Under the pieces are notes generated by a model. The model was given only the letters and a program-made list of their open reading frames with translations. It was not told the DNA's origin and did not search any database. Below are positions 7,971 to 16,209 of a stretch of 64,000 nt of DNA, one piece after another. Both the position numbers and the translations under genes were made by a program. The stretch spans positions 434,001-498,000 of the forward strand of contig NZ_LAQO01000001.1 of the NCBI RefSeq assembly GCF_000971975.1. Reading direction: 5' to 3'. This DNA comes from Paenibacillus algorifonticola. GTDB lineage: Bacteria > Bacillota > Bacilli > Paenibacillales > Paenibacillaceae. Each line of letters starts with the position of its first letter. The stretch's first letter is position 1.

Positions 7971-9127
7971 TTACATGAATTGCGGCTGCGCTGCAGGCGT
8001 ATTTTCTTCGTTCGTTGTCTTAACCCCTTTAAATTGGTGAATCAGCGTATTGATCAGCAATGCTCCAGCGCCAATTAGCGCGAGTCCAAGCAAATACTTT
8101 GACGTCTGCCCCCCGCCGAAGAGCAGGTTGTAATCCAGCTGAATCGTATAAAACATCGGGGAAATGTAACTGATTGCTTTGAACAAGCCTGGCATCATTT
8201 CCTGCGGCATCATCGCTCCGCCGGCGATGGTCTGCGACAGCAGCAGCGGCATATTAAGCAGCATGCCCGCTTGGCCGGCTAGCATACAAAAGATGCTCGT
8301 AAACGAAATAGCTGTAAATAATTCAAGGGCGTGTACCATCCAGACTTTGATAAACGTTTCAGCACCATAGCCATGAATGGAGAAATAAATAGTCAAGCCA
8401 ATAAGCGGAACGATTAAGGCTAGCAGAGCATTAAGGCCCTGCAAACCAAAAAATGCTTTCCATTTGCCCAGCTGCCCTTTCAATTGCTGCAAAGCGCCAA
8501 CACTAATCATCGAATAAATCATTGCCCCAACATAACCAGCCATCGCCAGAAACATAGATGCCATCTGGTTGTGCATGCCGGCAGGCTTCGGGTTGGTCAC
8601 AACCATATTGGGAGCTACTTTGGTCATGACGCCTTCCACCATCTGCTTCGCCTGATCCTCTGGCAGCTGCATATTTTGCAACAGGCCTTCAAAGCTTTGC
8701 GTCTGAATTTGGGCGACCATTTTGCTGGAAATTTGGTCAGTCACGCTTTGCATCGCACTGCTTGTCGTCGCCGGATTAGAATCATTCATGAAAAAATCCA
8801 ATTGTGCCTGTTCACCCTGCTGCGAAAGCTGCTGCGTGAAATTTTGCGGAATATGAACGATTAAATGAATGCTTCGATTGTCCAGCTCGGCTTTGGCCTG
8901 CTCTAGATTAAGAGCGGTATTGATATGAAATGGCAGCTGTTCTTCCAATTGCTCAACCATTTGCGCACCCGTCTGCTCGTCCTCGCTTACAATCGCCACC
9001 GTGAGATCAGGCAGATTTTTCGGTACGGCGCTGTACCGTACATAAACATCCCGATCATCGCCACCTGATAAAAAACCATCATAAAAATACCGCCGATGAC
9101 GACTTTGTTTTTCAAAAATGCTTTCAT
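7971..9127 (-). pseudogene. Frameshifted YhgE/Pip or ABC-2 type membrane exporter
   Basis: ATG 9127, after GGTGGAGTGGAG, opens MKAFLKNKVVIGGIFMMVFY, the first membrane helix. The frame then slips near 9030: the next frame continues YSAVPKNLPDLTVAIVSEDE, a periplasm-like YhgE/ABC-2 ectodomain, followed by about five membrane segments (FLAMAGYVGAMIYSMISVG, ALLALIVPLIGLTIYFSI and others). One base seems missing around GTACGG/TACAGC. Repairing it gives about 386 residues, the normal size for ABC-2 permease-like exporters. It could be a sequencing error; otherwise the gene is dead. The adjacent PadR gene is its probable regulator. Confidence 0.75.
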
Positions 9128-9277
9128 GCTCCACTCCACCTTATACTTTGTTTTATATACTTTAATTAGAGTAATTAATTTAGTGTATACTGTCAATGTA
9201 AAAGGCTTCCAGATTCTGCTTGTTATGGAGCTCACAATGATCGTTCCCGTTATGGCAAGCTATGAGACTGAAAAGAA

Positions 9278-9311
9278 AAAGAGATGGAAAGCGGCTGCTT
9301 CCCATCTCTTT
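9278..9311 (-). terminator. Terminator of the ECF41 sigma gene
   Basis: AAAGAGATGG-AAGC and GCTTCCCATCTCTTT form a strong hairpin; on the minus strand it is followed by TTTTTCTTTT. It lies eight bases after the sigma factor stop. Confidence 0.8.
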
Positions 9312-9319
9312 ATTTTGCG

Positions 9320-10210
9320 TTATAAGGCCTGCTCGTTCATTCGCTCCAGCTTATCTGGATTGCGGATAATATAAATATTTTGCAGCAGCTCGTTTTTGAT
9401 ATGGAGGAATACAGCGGAGGTTATGCGCTCTTGCTGCTTGAACATGATGGCGGTCTGGCCTTTCAGCTGCGCTATCTCGATCTTGAAGCCATCGTTCTCT
9501 CCTTGGCCCTCCTTGCGAATGATGCCAAGCAGGAAACGTGCCACATGCTCGCCCGTCTGGATCGGACGAATAGCGGCACTCACCTTGCCGCCTCCATCGG
9601 ATAGCAGCACGGCATCTCCGGCAAGCATAGACAGCACCGTATCCACCTTGCCCTCGGACAGAGCTGAGAGAAATTGCTGCGCCCACTCGTCGCTAACCGC
9701 ACCTGCTCCCACAAGCTCCTGCTCCGTAACACCCATTTTTCCTCGGGCCCGGCTAAGCAGCTTGCGGCAGTTCATTTCACTTTTGCCCGTAATTTCCGCA
9801 ATTGCAGCGTAATCGAACGAAAGCGCCTCTCTTAGCACAAATACCGACCGCTCTGCTGGAGATAGACGCTCCAGCAATGCAAGCATCGCATAAGATAGCA
9901 AATCGCTGCGCATGACGGCTTCAAATCCATCATCAATGGTCATTTGCATCGGCTCGGGCAGCCATGGCCCGATATACTGCTCCCGGCGTTTGCGCGCAGA
10001 TTTGAGCAGGTCATAGCAATGATTCGTAATCATTTTGCATAAATACGCCTTAGGCTCCTGCAGCCGCTCCGGGTCTACTCGCTGGAGTTTAATGAATACG
10101 TCCTGAACAGCGTCCTCGGCGTCAGAAACCGAACCGGTGAGCTGGTACGCCAGCCGGAATAAAAGATTTTTGTACCGTTCATATAGCTCAGTCACTTCGC
10201 ATGCCCCCAT
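9320..10210 (-). CDS. ECF41-family RNA polymerase sigma factor (SigJ type)
   Basis: 296 residues. Sigma region 2 is at the N-terminus (NLLFRLAYQLTGSVSDAEDA, VQDVFIKLQ) and region 4 near 110-165 (LSPAERSVFVLREALSFDY, EITGKSEMNCRKLLSRAR). A SnoaL-like C-terminal extension carries the three signature motifs of group ECF41: WLPEP, DGGGK and NPDKL. In this group the extension controls the sigma itself in place of an anti-sigma factor. ECF41 genes normally neighbour a small oxidoreductase or carboxymuconolactone decarboxylase, but none adjoins here. Its targets are unknown. Confidence 0.92.
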   Translation of the reverse strand: MGACEVTELYERYKNLLFRLAYQLTGSVSDAEDAVQDVFIKLQRVDPERLQEPKAYLCKMITNHCYDLLKSARKRREQYIGPWLPEPMQMTIDDGFEAVMRSDLLSYAMLALLERLSPAERSVFVLREALSFDYAAIAEITGKSEMNCRKLLSRARGKMGVTEQELVGAGAVSDEWAQQFLSALSEGKVDTVLSMLAGDAVLLSDGGGKVSAAIRPIQTGEHVARFLLGIIRKEGQGENDGFKIEIAQLKGQTAIMFKQQERITSAVFLHIKNELLQNIYIIRNPDKLERMNEQAL

Positions 10211-10397
10211 CTATGCTTACTGGCATTTCTTGTTATGATCATATCAAGCTCCCCATAATGCGTCCATACGCTTCACTAAGCACTAAGCAAGCACTTTGTC
10301 TCCTTTTTATCCCTTTGACCATAAAACGAGGAGCGACTGTTTTTTGTGACATTTCATGTTGATTTGAATTTTTTTAGGAAATCGCTTATACTTAGCA

Positions 10398-10409
10398 ATA
10401 CGTTTAAAC
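10398..10409. promoter_or_regulatory. Possible ArsR-type operator (copy 1)
   Basis: ATACGTTTAA, overlapping the palindrome GTTTAAAC, lies about 30 bases upstream of the ArsR start. The same ten bases recur inverted at 10818-10827 before the downstream gene. Confidence 0.4.
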
Positions 10410-10436
10410 AATTAAACCATATAGCGGAGTGGAGCC

Positions 10437-10757
10437 ATGAGCGAATTTATCGGCAATCAGAAAGCAATTCACATTTTTGAAAGTTTAAGCCCTTATTTTC
10501 AAGGCTTGGGGGACCCTGTTCGCCAGCAAATTATATCGCTGCTTATCGATAAAGACAGTATGAATGTCACGCAAATTGCCGAGCATATTCCAATGTCGCG
10601 GCCTACGGTATCCCATCATCTGAAAATATTGCGCCAGACAGGGCTGCTTACCGTTCAGAAAAAAGGAACTGAAATGTACTATCGGCTTGAAATCAATGAC
10701 GCTATTGCGCTTATGAAACAGCTTGTCCAATTCGTGGAAGAGGAATGCCAATGCTAG
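10437..10757 (+). CDS. ArsR-family transcriptional regulator
   Basis: 106 residues, typical ArsR size. The winged helix is FQGLGDPVRQQIISLLIDKD, VTQIAEHIPMSRPTVSHHLK and QTGLLTVQKKGTEMYYRL. The ELCVCDL arsenic-binding motif is lacking; the only cysteines are the last residues (CQC), so it may sense something other than metal. ATG 10437 follows a GGAGTGGAG site. Ninety-five bases downstream is a saccharopine-dehydrogenase-like gene on the same strand, the likely target. Confidence 0.9.
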   Translation: MSEFIGNQKAIHIFESLSPYFQGLGDPVRQQIISLLIDKDSMNVTQIAEHIPMSRPTVSHHLKILRQTGLLTVQKKGTEMYYRLEINDAIALMKQLVQFVEEECQC

Positions 10758-10817
10758 TGCCAATATCCAGGCTAGCATGATGACATTCCTTTTTTAAACG
10801 ACTATATGTTGAATAAC

Positions 10818-10827
10818 TTAAACGTAT
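10818..10827. promoter_or_regulatory. Possible ArsR-type operator (copy 2)
   Basis: TTAAACGTAT is the inverse of the site before the ArsR gene and lies about 25 bases upstream of the saccharopine-dehydrogenase-like start. Confidence 0.35.
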
Positions 10828-10852
10828 AAACATTTAATCGGAGGTTCATTTT

Positions 10853-11932
10853 ATGCAAAGAAGCAAAGTTCTCATTGTTGGGGGATATGGCGAAGTTGGC
10901 AGGCAGATCGCCCACATCTTACTTGATCGGCATGCGGATTTGGAAATTGTATTGGGAGGAAGGTCTCCGGGGAAAGCCGCAGCCTTTGAGTCTGAACGGG
11001 TACATACTGCCGTTGTAGATACGAATGCGGAAGATCCGCTGCAGCATGCAGGCGAGCATATCTCGCTCATCATCAGCGCAGTCAACGATTTGCAGGATAA
11101 GCTGCTTCTAGCTGCCGTGAGAAGAAAAATCCCGTTCATCGACGTTACGCGCTGGACGGAGTTATTCGAGCAGGCTTCTGCTAAATTGAGAAATGTGGAG
11201 CTCCATGCCCCTGTCGTGTTATCTTCAGGCTGGATGGCGGGAACGGCTTCTCTATTCGCTATGCTGCATGCCGATTCGCTTGAGAACGTAGCAGTCGATA
11301 TTCATGCCCTATACTCCCTGCGGGATAAAGCGGGCCCAGATTCTACAGCCTATATGGATCGGATGACGATCCCTTTTCATATTACGGAAGCGGGAAAAAG
11401 CCGCCTTGTACATCCGATGACCGATCCGGTGAAGGTCCAATTTCCCAATGGCTATAAGGCAAAATGTTATCGGCTTGACACCCCCGATCATGTGACCCTG
11501 CTTAAGGCCAGCCATATGGATACAGCCAGCTTCCGCATCACCTTCGACAGCAAGGCATCCACCTCTTTGCTTGTGGGACTCGTTAACAGCGGCATATGGA
11601 AAATGATCAGCGGAAAAAGGTTCCGTTCGTTCAGACAACGCCTGCTCTACAATCCAGGTACCGGCAGCGCCCATCATGTGCTTATTCACCTAAAGGGACG
11701 TGACCATAATGGCCGCCCGGCTGAGCGGCGAATCGCCATTACGGATCCGCTTGGCCAGACTCACCTTACTGCTCTCGGAGCGGCTGTCCAAGCCGAGAAA
11801 TTGCTGTTAATGCCAGAAAACGAACCGCTCGCTCCCGGCGTTTATTATCCAGAAGACCTGCCGGATTCGCGGATGGATACTGCTGCGATTATGGACTTTT
11901 TCAAACAATATGGCGTTCTTGTCTCCTACTAA
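10853..11932 (+). CDS. Saccharopine dehydrogenase-like NAD(P)-binding protein
   Basis: 359 residues. It opens with a Rossmann motif VLIVGGYGEVGRQIAHIL, then GGRSPGKAAAFE and HISLIISAVNDLQDKLLLAA, the pattern of the saccharopine dehydrogenase / trans-acting enoyl reductase family. The C-terminal half carries no motif I can assign to a substrate. It would act as a cytosolic NAD(P)-dependent oxidoreductase. ATG 10853 follows CGGAGG. It is downstream of an ArsR regulator and shares an inverted 10-base site with that gene's promoter, suggesting ArsR control. Not necessarily a lysine pathway enzyme. Confidence 0.82.
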   Translation: MQRSKVLIVGGYGEVGRQIAHILLDRHADLEIVLGGRSPGKAAAFESERVHTAVVDTNAEDPLQHAGEHISLIISAVNDLQDKLLLAAVRRKIPFIDVTRWTELFEQASAKLRNVELHAPVVLSSGWMAGTASLFAMLHADSLENVAVDIHALYSLRDKAGPDSTAYMDRMTIPFHITEAGKSRLVHPMTDPVKVQFPNGYKAKCYRLDTPDHVTLLKASHMDTASFRITFDSKASTSLLVGLVNSGIWKMISGKRFRSFRQRLLYNPGTGSAHHVLIHLKGRDHNGRPAERRIAITDPLGQTHLTALGAAVQAEKLLLMPENEPLAPGVYYPEDLPDSRMDTAAIMDFFKQYGVLVSY

Positions 11933-11933
11933 A

Positions 11934-12590
11934 TTAGAGCGTCATAAAACTTCCATATCTGGCCAAATATAGTTCTTTTTCTTTATAATCCGGCATAATG
12001 CTGCCTACGCGCCGCCAAAAGGAGCGGTCATGATTCATGTGGAACAGATGGCAAAGCTCATGGATAATGACGTAATCAATCACATCAATTGGTGCCATCG
12101 CCAAACGATAGTTGAAGGTTAAATGCTTGCTTGAGCTGCAGCTTCCCCACTTCGTCGTGGACTCGACAATCTCAACGGATTTGGGCTTTATTCTCAGCTG
12201 CGCCTGATAAATAGGCAGACGTTCCCCCATTATTTTTTTACAGCTAGCAAAATAAAACTTCTTGAGGTTTTTTCGAAGCTCCTCCTCTGTTAAACCATCG
12301 GTCTCCATTAACTCATGCAGCAAATGCTCTTTGCCAAGGTAGAGGAATTTCTCTTTATCTTGGTATTGCTTCGTTTGGGGCGTTTTTGCAGCCTCCGCAA
12401 GATGCTGCGTTTGCTCCAAAATCCATTTCCCATGCCGCTCGACTGCCCGTTTAATGACCTCTTCACTTGCTGCTTTCGGAGCTTTAACGGTGATAAAGCC
12501 TGACGGCTCAATCTGAATCGATATTTTCTTCTCCCGATTGCCGTATTCAACATGAAACGATAGAGTTTGATTTTCAAATTCAATGTTCAT
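11934..12590 (-). CDS. YgjP-like (DUF45/SprT-type) zinc metallopeptidase
   Basis: 218 residues. The zincin motif HELCHLFHMNHDRSFW supplies HExxH plus a third His, and WGSCSSSKHLTFNYRLAMAP is the conserved block of the YgjP/DUF45 family. The N-terminal half is a beta-rich domain (IQIEPSGFITVKAP). The family is predicted to cut proteins in the cytosol, often next to restriction or repair genes; its substrate is unknown. Convergent with the saccharopine-dehydrogenase-like gene and three bases from the GNAT gene upstream, suggesting cotranscription. Confidence 0.9.
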   Translation of the reverse strand: MNIEFENQTLSFHVEYGNREKKISIQIEPSGFITVKAPKAASEEVIKRAVERHGKWILEQTQHLAEAAKTPQTKQYQDKEKFLYLGKEHLLHELMETDGLTEEELRKNLKKFYFASCKKIMGERLPIYQAQLRIKPKSVEIVESTTKWGSCSSSKHLTFNYRLAMAPIDVIDYVIIHELCHLFHMNHDRSFWRRVGSIMPDYKEKELYLARYGSFMTL

Positions 12591-12593
12591 CGG

Positions 12594-13070
12594 CTAATTA
12601 TAGGTCATCCAGGCTGTCGTGCCGAGCACTTCAAAGTCTTGCTTAAACCAGAAGTTGCGCGATTTATCCAGCGTGTACACATACATTCTCTTTTTGGGAT
12701 ATTTCGCTTTAAGCCAGTTGATAAAGGAAGCCGCATGCCCTTTGCCTTCATATTCCTTTAACACATCCAGCGCTTCTATAAAAACAAAATCCTTTTTATT
12801 TTTAATATCGATATAAAAGTCCTTTTCCAAATATTTTTCGTCATCGCTAAAATAATCTTTTTCGGCTTTTTCAATGAGCTGCTTGCCGCTCGCATATTCC
12901 CAAATAACGCCGTAGCCGACCATCGCCTCTTCTGCTTCAATCACATAAATGTTTTCCGGCAGCTCCGATTGGTCCTTCTGGCTCAACTCGCTTGCATGAT
13001 AGGTCGTCGTAATCTCGCCGAGTGTGTTCTGCATTTCTTTATCAAATGGTTTCGCTATAATGGTAAACAT
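12594..13070 (-). CDS. GNAT-family N-acetyltransferase
   Basis: 158 residues. IYVIEAEEAMVGYGVIWEYA is a GNAT strand, FVFIEALDVLKEYEGKGHAA holds the acetyl-CoA loop (V-L-x-E-Y-x-G-K-G, close to Q/RxxGxG/A), and KRMYVYTLDKSRNFWFKQDF is the typical C-terminal strand-helix. It should transfer an acetyl group from acetyl-CoA to an unknown amine. ATG 13070 follows AAAGGAGA. It is the first gene of a pair with the YgjP-type peptidase. Confidence 0.82.
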   Translation of the reverse strand: MFTIIAKPFDKEMQNTLGEITTTYHASELSQKDQSELPENIYVIEAEEAMVGYGVIWEYASGKQLIEKAEKDYFSDDEKYLEKDFYIDIKNKKDFVFIEALDVLKEYEGKGHAASFINWLKAKYPKKRMYVYTLDKSRNFWFKQDFEVLGTTAWMTYN

Positions 13071-13156
13071 GATTTTGATCTCCTTTTTGTCTGAAAGCTT
13101 ATATTGTTAGTCGCTCTGACTCGTGACCGTTATCATACCATACTCGGTGTAACAAG

Positions 13157-13320
13157 GTGAAACGGCTCTCGCCGTCCTCTGGCGGCGCGGCGCGTTTCAT
13201 TCCGAGAAATATAGAGAAAGGATAACGTTAGGATATCCTTTCCTATATTTCAAGCGTAAACGGCTGTCGCCGTCCTCTGGCGGTAAAGCTACCGTTTCGA
13301 GGATGAAATATAAGCCCATT
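13157..13320. repeat. Clustered palindromic (REP-like) hairpins
   Basis: The block CGCCGTCCTCTGGCGG occurs twice (about 13170 and 13269), each time flanked by GAAACG or AAACGG and CGTTTC or CCGTTT arms that fold back. Between them AAATATAG-GAAAGGATA pairs with TATCCTTTC-CTATATTT. The result is three adjacent hairpins. The block lies upstream of the GNAT gene and carries no reading frame. Layout is that of REP/BIME-type intergenic elements. Confidence 0.6.
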
Positions 13321-13365
13321 ATAAGAGTGCAACTTATAAATGCTTATATTTTGAAAAAAATAAAA

Positions 13366-13395
13366 AAAGACACGGAAGCATCTCTCCATGTCTTT
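13366..13395 (-). terminator. Terminator for the beta-propeller gene
   Basis: AAAGACACGG and CCATGTCTTT pair with one wobble; on the minus strand a long T-rich run follows. It lies beyond the MITE-like element, so the element probably separates the gene from its terminator. Confidence 0.65.
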
Positions 13396-13425
13396 AGGAA
13401 ACAAATTTTCACTAGCTAAATAATT

Positions 13426-13677
13426 TCTATATAGTTGAACTATTAATTAGTATGAGGATCATGGTCTCCACTGCAAGAAAGGTTGGACTTCCGGCCGCTG
13501 TTGTTTTCTGATTTCTTGCTTCTATTCCTCATTGAGGATGAAATAAGAAAACAAATGCGGACGCTAAGCAAATGCTTACGAAGCGGCTTTCCTTTGGATA
13601 GCTTTACTCACTCCAGTTCCAACCTTTTTCTCCGTTTCTCCCCTCCCCATTGCTTTCTTTAGTTCAACTTATATAGA
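13426..13677. mobile_element. MITE-like element with terminal inverted repeats
   Basis: TCTATATAGTTGAACTA (13426-13442) is matched in inverse at 13660-13677 with a single one-base gap. The 252-base interior has no convincing reading frame but further small dyads such as GCTTAGC-type repeats. It abuts the stop codon of the beta-propeller gene. I see no target-site duplication with certainty. A structured RNA is the alternative. Confidence 0.45.
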
Positions 13678-13679
13678 TT

Positions 13680-14840
13680 CTATTTCAATTCATATTTAGC
13701 TATTTTATTTGCTTTTTCGAAGTGAGAAAACACGGTATTGTCATTATAATAAATGATTTCAGCATCAGTATCATTTAATACGAACTCTTGAAGTACAGAT
13801 AATTTTTTCTGATCAAGAACATATTGAGCTGTTCTAAGATTTAATAATATATTATCGTCTCCTGTTATTTCTGCTAGTGGATATATCTGAATTTCAGTAT
13901 TCAAATTACTAAATGTTCGCTTTGCTACAAGTCCCTTAGTATTATACAATGAGACCGTTTTATTTAAGTAAACCATGTAATTGTCTCCGGCTGCAACGAT
14001 CTCTGAGTTTCCTGGAATATCACGTCCCCACAACACCTTGCCTTTTGATGAAAGGGCTATGAGACGATTGCCTGTTTTGTTCAAATTAGCCCTAAAAATA
14101 ATATTTCCATTAGATAACAGCAGAGAATAGCTTAGATCTGTATAAGAGCCTTGCGGAAAGCTATAACGAAAAACTCTGTTCATCGAAGAATTGTAGATAT
14201 CCGCTTTAAAATCGGTATAGGATGCCGAATGATTTTCCACTATAATTAAAGTATCCGATACTTTTGCAACGGTACCTTTAATTAATTTTTTGAATATTTG
14301 TTTACCTTCCTTATTATATCCATACACCGTACTAGTTTCCTCTCCAGCTTTAGAAGAAGTAGAAACAATATGCAGCAATGTGCCATCTTTCATTAAGTGC
14401 ATTTTTCCTTGCTCTGGAAGTTGAATCATCCAATTTTCTTTGCCGCTTGCATGAATTGAAAAGAGAACATTTCCCCATTCAAAGTAGGCATAAACCGTTC
14501 CATTGGGAGCGTATAAAAAAGAATTTTCTGTATTAAAATAACCAATGCCTGCTTTATAAAAATGATACGTCCATTTAATTTTCCCTGTGTCTAAATCAAT
14601 AGCCTTCAGAGTATCATAAGGCCATACTTTGGTATAAACTTTTTCATCTTGCATATGCATATAAACTGTTTTTTTGTTCGGCAACACATGAATGTCCCTC
14701 TTTACTTCCAGATATTCAGAGCCAGTCCCTTGTGTCCATTGAGGAGTAGGCAGCTTGCTCCACTTTTCTGCCGAAACGCTTGCACTGGATGATAAGAATA
14801 ATAGACAAGAAACTAACAGAACAGCAATTGATTGTTTCAT
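13680..14840 (-). CDS. Secreted PQQ-like beta-propeller protein
   Basis: 386 residues with a clear Sec signal: MKQSIAVLLVSCLLFLSSSA, cleaved after SVSA. The body repeats blades like AIDLDTGKIKWTYHF, GTVYAYFEWGNVLFSIHASG, TVYGYNKEGKQIF and RLIALSSKGKVLWGRDIPG, the pattern of quinoprotein-like (PQQ_2) propellers. It lacks obvious quinone or metal ligands and may only bind protein or wall. More A+T-rich and Lys/Tyr/Asn-rich than its neighbours, hinting at transfer. It stands alone; its stop codon touches a MITE-like element. Confidence 0.78.
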   Translation of the reverse strand: MKQSIAVLLVSCLLFLSSSASVSAEKWSKLPTPQWTQGTGSEYLEVKRDIHVLPNKKTVYMHMQDEKVYTKVWPYDTLKAIDLDTGKIKWTYHFYKAGIGYFNTENSFLYAPNGTVYAYFEWGNVLFSIHASGKENWMIQLPEQGKMHLMKDGTLLHIVSTSSKAGEETSTVYGYNKEGKQIFKKLIKGTVAKVSDTLIIVENHSASYTDFKADIYNSSMNRVFRYSFPQGSYTDLSYSLLLSNGNIIFRANLNKTGNRLIALSSKGKVLWGRDIPGNSEIVAAGDNYMVYLNKTVSLYNTKGLVAKRTFSNLNTEIQIYPLAEITGDDNILLNLRTAQYVLDQKKLSVLQEFVLNDTDAEIIYYNDNTVFSHFEKANKIAKYELK

Positions 14841-14869
14841 GGAAAATACAACCTTTCGATCATCAATAT

Positions 14870-14910
14870 TTGGCCCATCTCTTTCATTAAGAATGAAAGA
14901 AATGGGCCAA
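14870..14910. terminator. Long hairpin between yeh-like operon and propeller gene
   Basis: TTGGCCCATCTCTTTCATT pairs with AATGAAAGAAATGGGCCAA (one mismatch) around AAG. The only T-run is on the plus strand, yet both flanking genes are on the minus strand. It probably ends the upstream operon; a leader role for the propeller gene is possible. Confidence 0.5.
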
Positions 14911-14994
14911 CTTTTATATACAAAATACGACTATAATTTTATATAGATTTAAATTCCCAATTACAGCATCCTATATGCTGCCGCTGCTTCAGCC

Positions 14995-16206
14995 TTACAA
15001 AGTCCCAATCCGCTTCGACAGCTCTGCCAAATCCTGCCCCTTCAGTGCGCCTTCCACCAGGGTAGGGAGCAACGCGGGCGTGCAGGCAAAACACGGTGTG
15101 CCATCGCGGGACAGCTGTTTAGCAAGTCCTTCGTCATAGAATGGCTTGCCTTTGTCCGACAAAGCCAGCAGGCACATCGTCCGTACACCCGATTCCCGCA
15201 TTTCACGCATTCGGCGTATAAGCCCGGACTGATTGCCGCCTTCATAAAGATCCGAGACAATAATGAACAGCGTTTTCTTAGGCTCCTCAATAAATTGCTC
15301 ACAATATTTGACCGACTTATGAATATCCGTACCACCGCCGAGCTGAATGCCGAACAGCATATCGACGGGATCGTTAGCACATTGCACTGTCAAATCCACG
15401 ACCTCTGTATCGAACACCACTACTCTTGTATTTAGAGCCGGAATGCTTGCAAAAATCGAGCCAATAACCGAAGCCCAAATAATCGAATCGGCCATAGAGC
15501 CACTCTGATCAATATCGATAATAACCGTCCATTCTCGGCTGCGCTGCGCCCTGTCAAAATAATAAAATTTCTCAGGAATGATTACCCGCCGCTCTGTATC
15601 ATAATGCTTCAAATTCCGCTGAATGGTCCGCTTCCAGTCCAGCCCGCTTAGGGACGGCAGCGGCGAATGCTGCCGCTTGTTGAGCGCCCCCGTCACCGCG
15701 CGGCGAATATCGGTTTCCAGCAGCTTTACCAGTTCATCTACTACCGCTTTCACAAGCAGGCGCGCCGTATCTTTCGTTTTCTCAGGAATTTTCCCCTTAA
15801 GCGAAAGCAGCGTGCCAACGAGCTGAATATCCGGCTTTACGGAGGCGAGCAGTTCCGGCTCGAACAGCAGCTGCTTCCAGCCTTTGCGCTCCATTGCATC
15901 ATTTTGAATGATAGACACGACATCCTCTGGAAAAAACGACCTGACATCGCCGAGCCACTTGGACAGGTGGAGCGCCCCATGTCCTGAGCTTGACCCTCTT
16001 CCGGCACCAGTGCCCGAGCCGCCCTTCGTGCTGCCAGCCGTGCCGCTTTCATCATAAATCGCTGCCAGCGCCGCATCCATAATAAGCTCTTCTTCCGTCA
16101 GGTCAAGCCGGCCAACCTCGCTGCAACTAGCCAGTTGGCTTTCCGCTTCTTGTCCCAAAATCAGCCGCCAGCGCGATACTGTATTTTCTTTCCGATTTTC
16201 CTCCAT
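14995..16206 (-). CDS. VWA-domain protein (YehP/CoxE-like)
   Basis: 403 residues. The C-terminal half is a von Willebrand A domain with the metal-ion site IIDIDQSGSMADS near residue 240, a later GGGTDIHKSV and LFIIVSDLYEGG, all MIDAS elements. The N-terminal half is helical with a Gly/Ser-rich linker. Last gene of a five-gene operon; it starts three bases after the DUF5682 stop. E. coli YehP is the nearest named analogue. With the MoxR ATPase it probably forms a chaperone-like machine that remodels or loads metal into a target protein. Target unknown. Confidence 0.88.
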   Translation of the reverse strand: MEENRKENTVSRWRLILGQEAESQLASCSEVGRLDLTEEELIMDAALAAIYDESGTAGSTKGGSGTGAGRGSSSGHGALHLSKWLGDVRSFFPEDVVSIIQNDAMERKGWKQLLFEPELLASVKPDIQLVGTLLSLKGKIPEKTKDTARLLVKAVVDELVKLLETDIRRAVTGALNKRQHSPLPSLSGLDWKRTIQRNLKHYDTERRVIIPEKFYYFDRAQRSREWTVIIDIDQSGSMADSIIWASVIGSIFASIPALNTRVVVFDTEVVDLTVQCANDPVDMLFGIQLGGGTDIHKSVKYCEQFIEEPKKTLFIIVSDLYEGGNQSGLIRRMREMRESGVRTMCLLALSDKGKPFYDEGLAKQLSRDGTPCFACTPALLPTLVEGALKGQDLAELSKRIGTL

Positions 16207-16209
16207 ACG

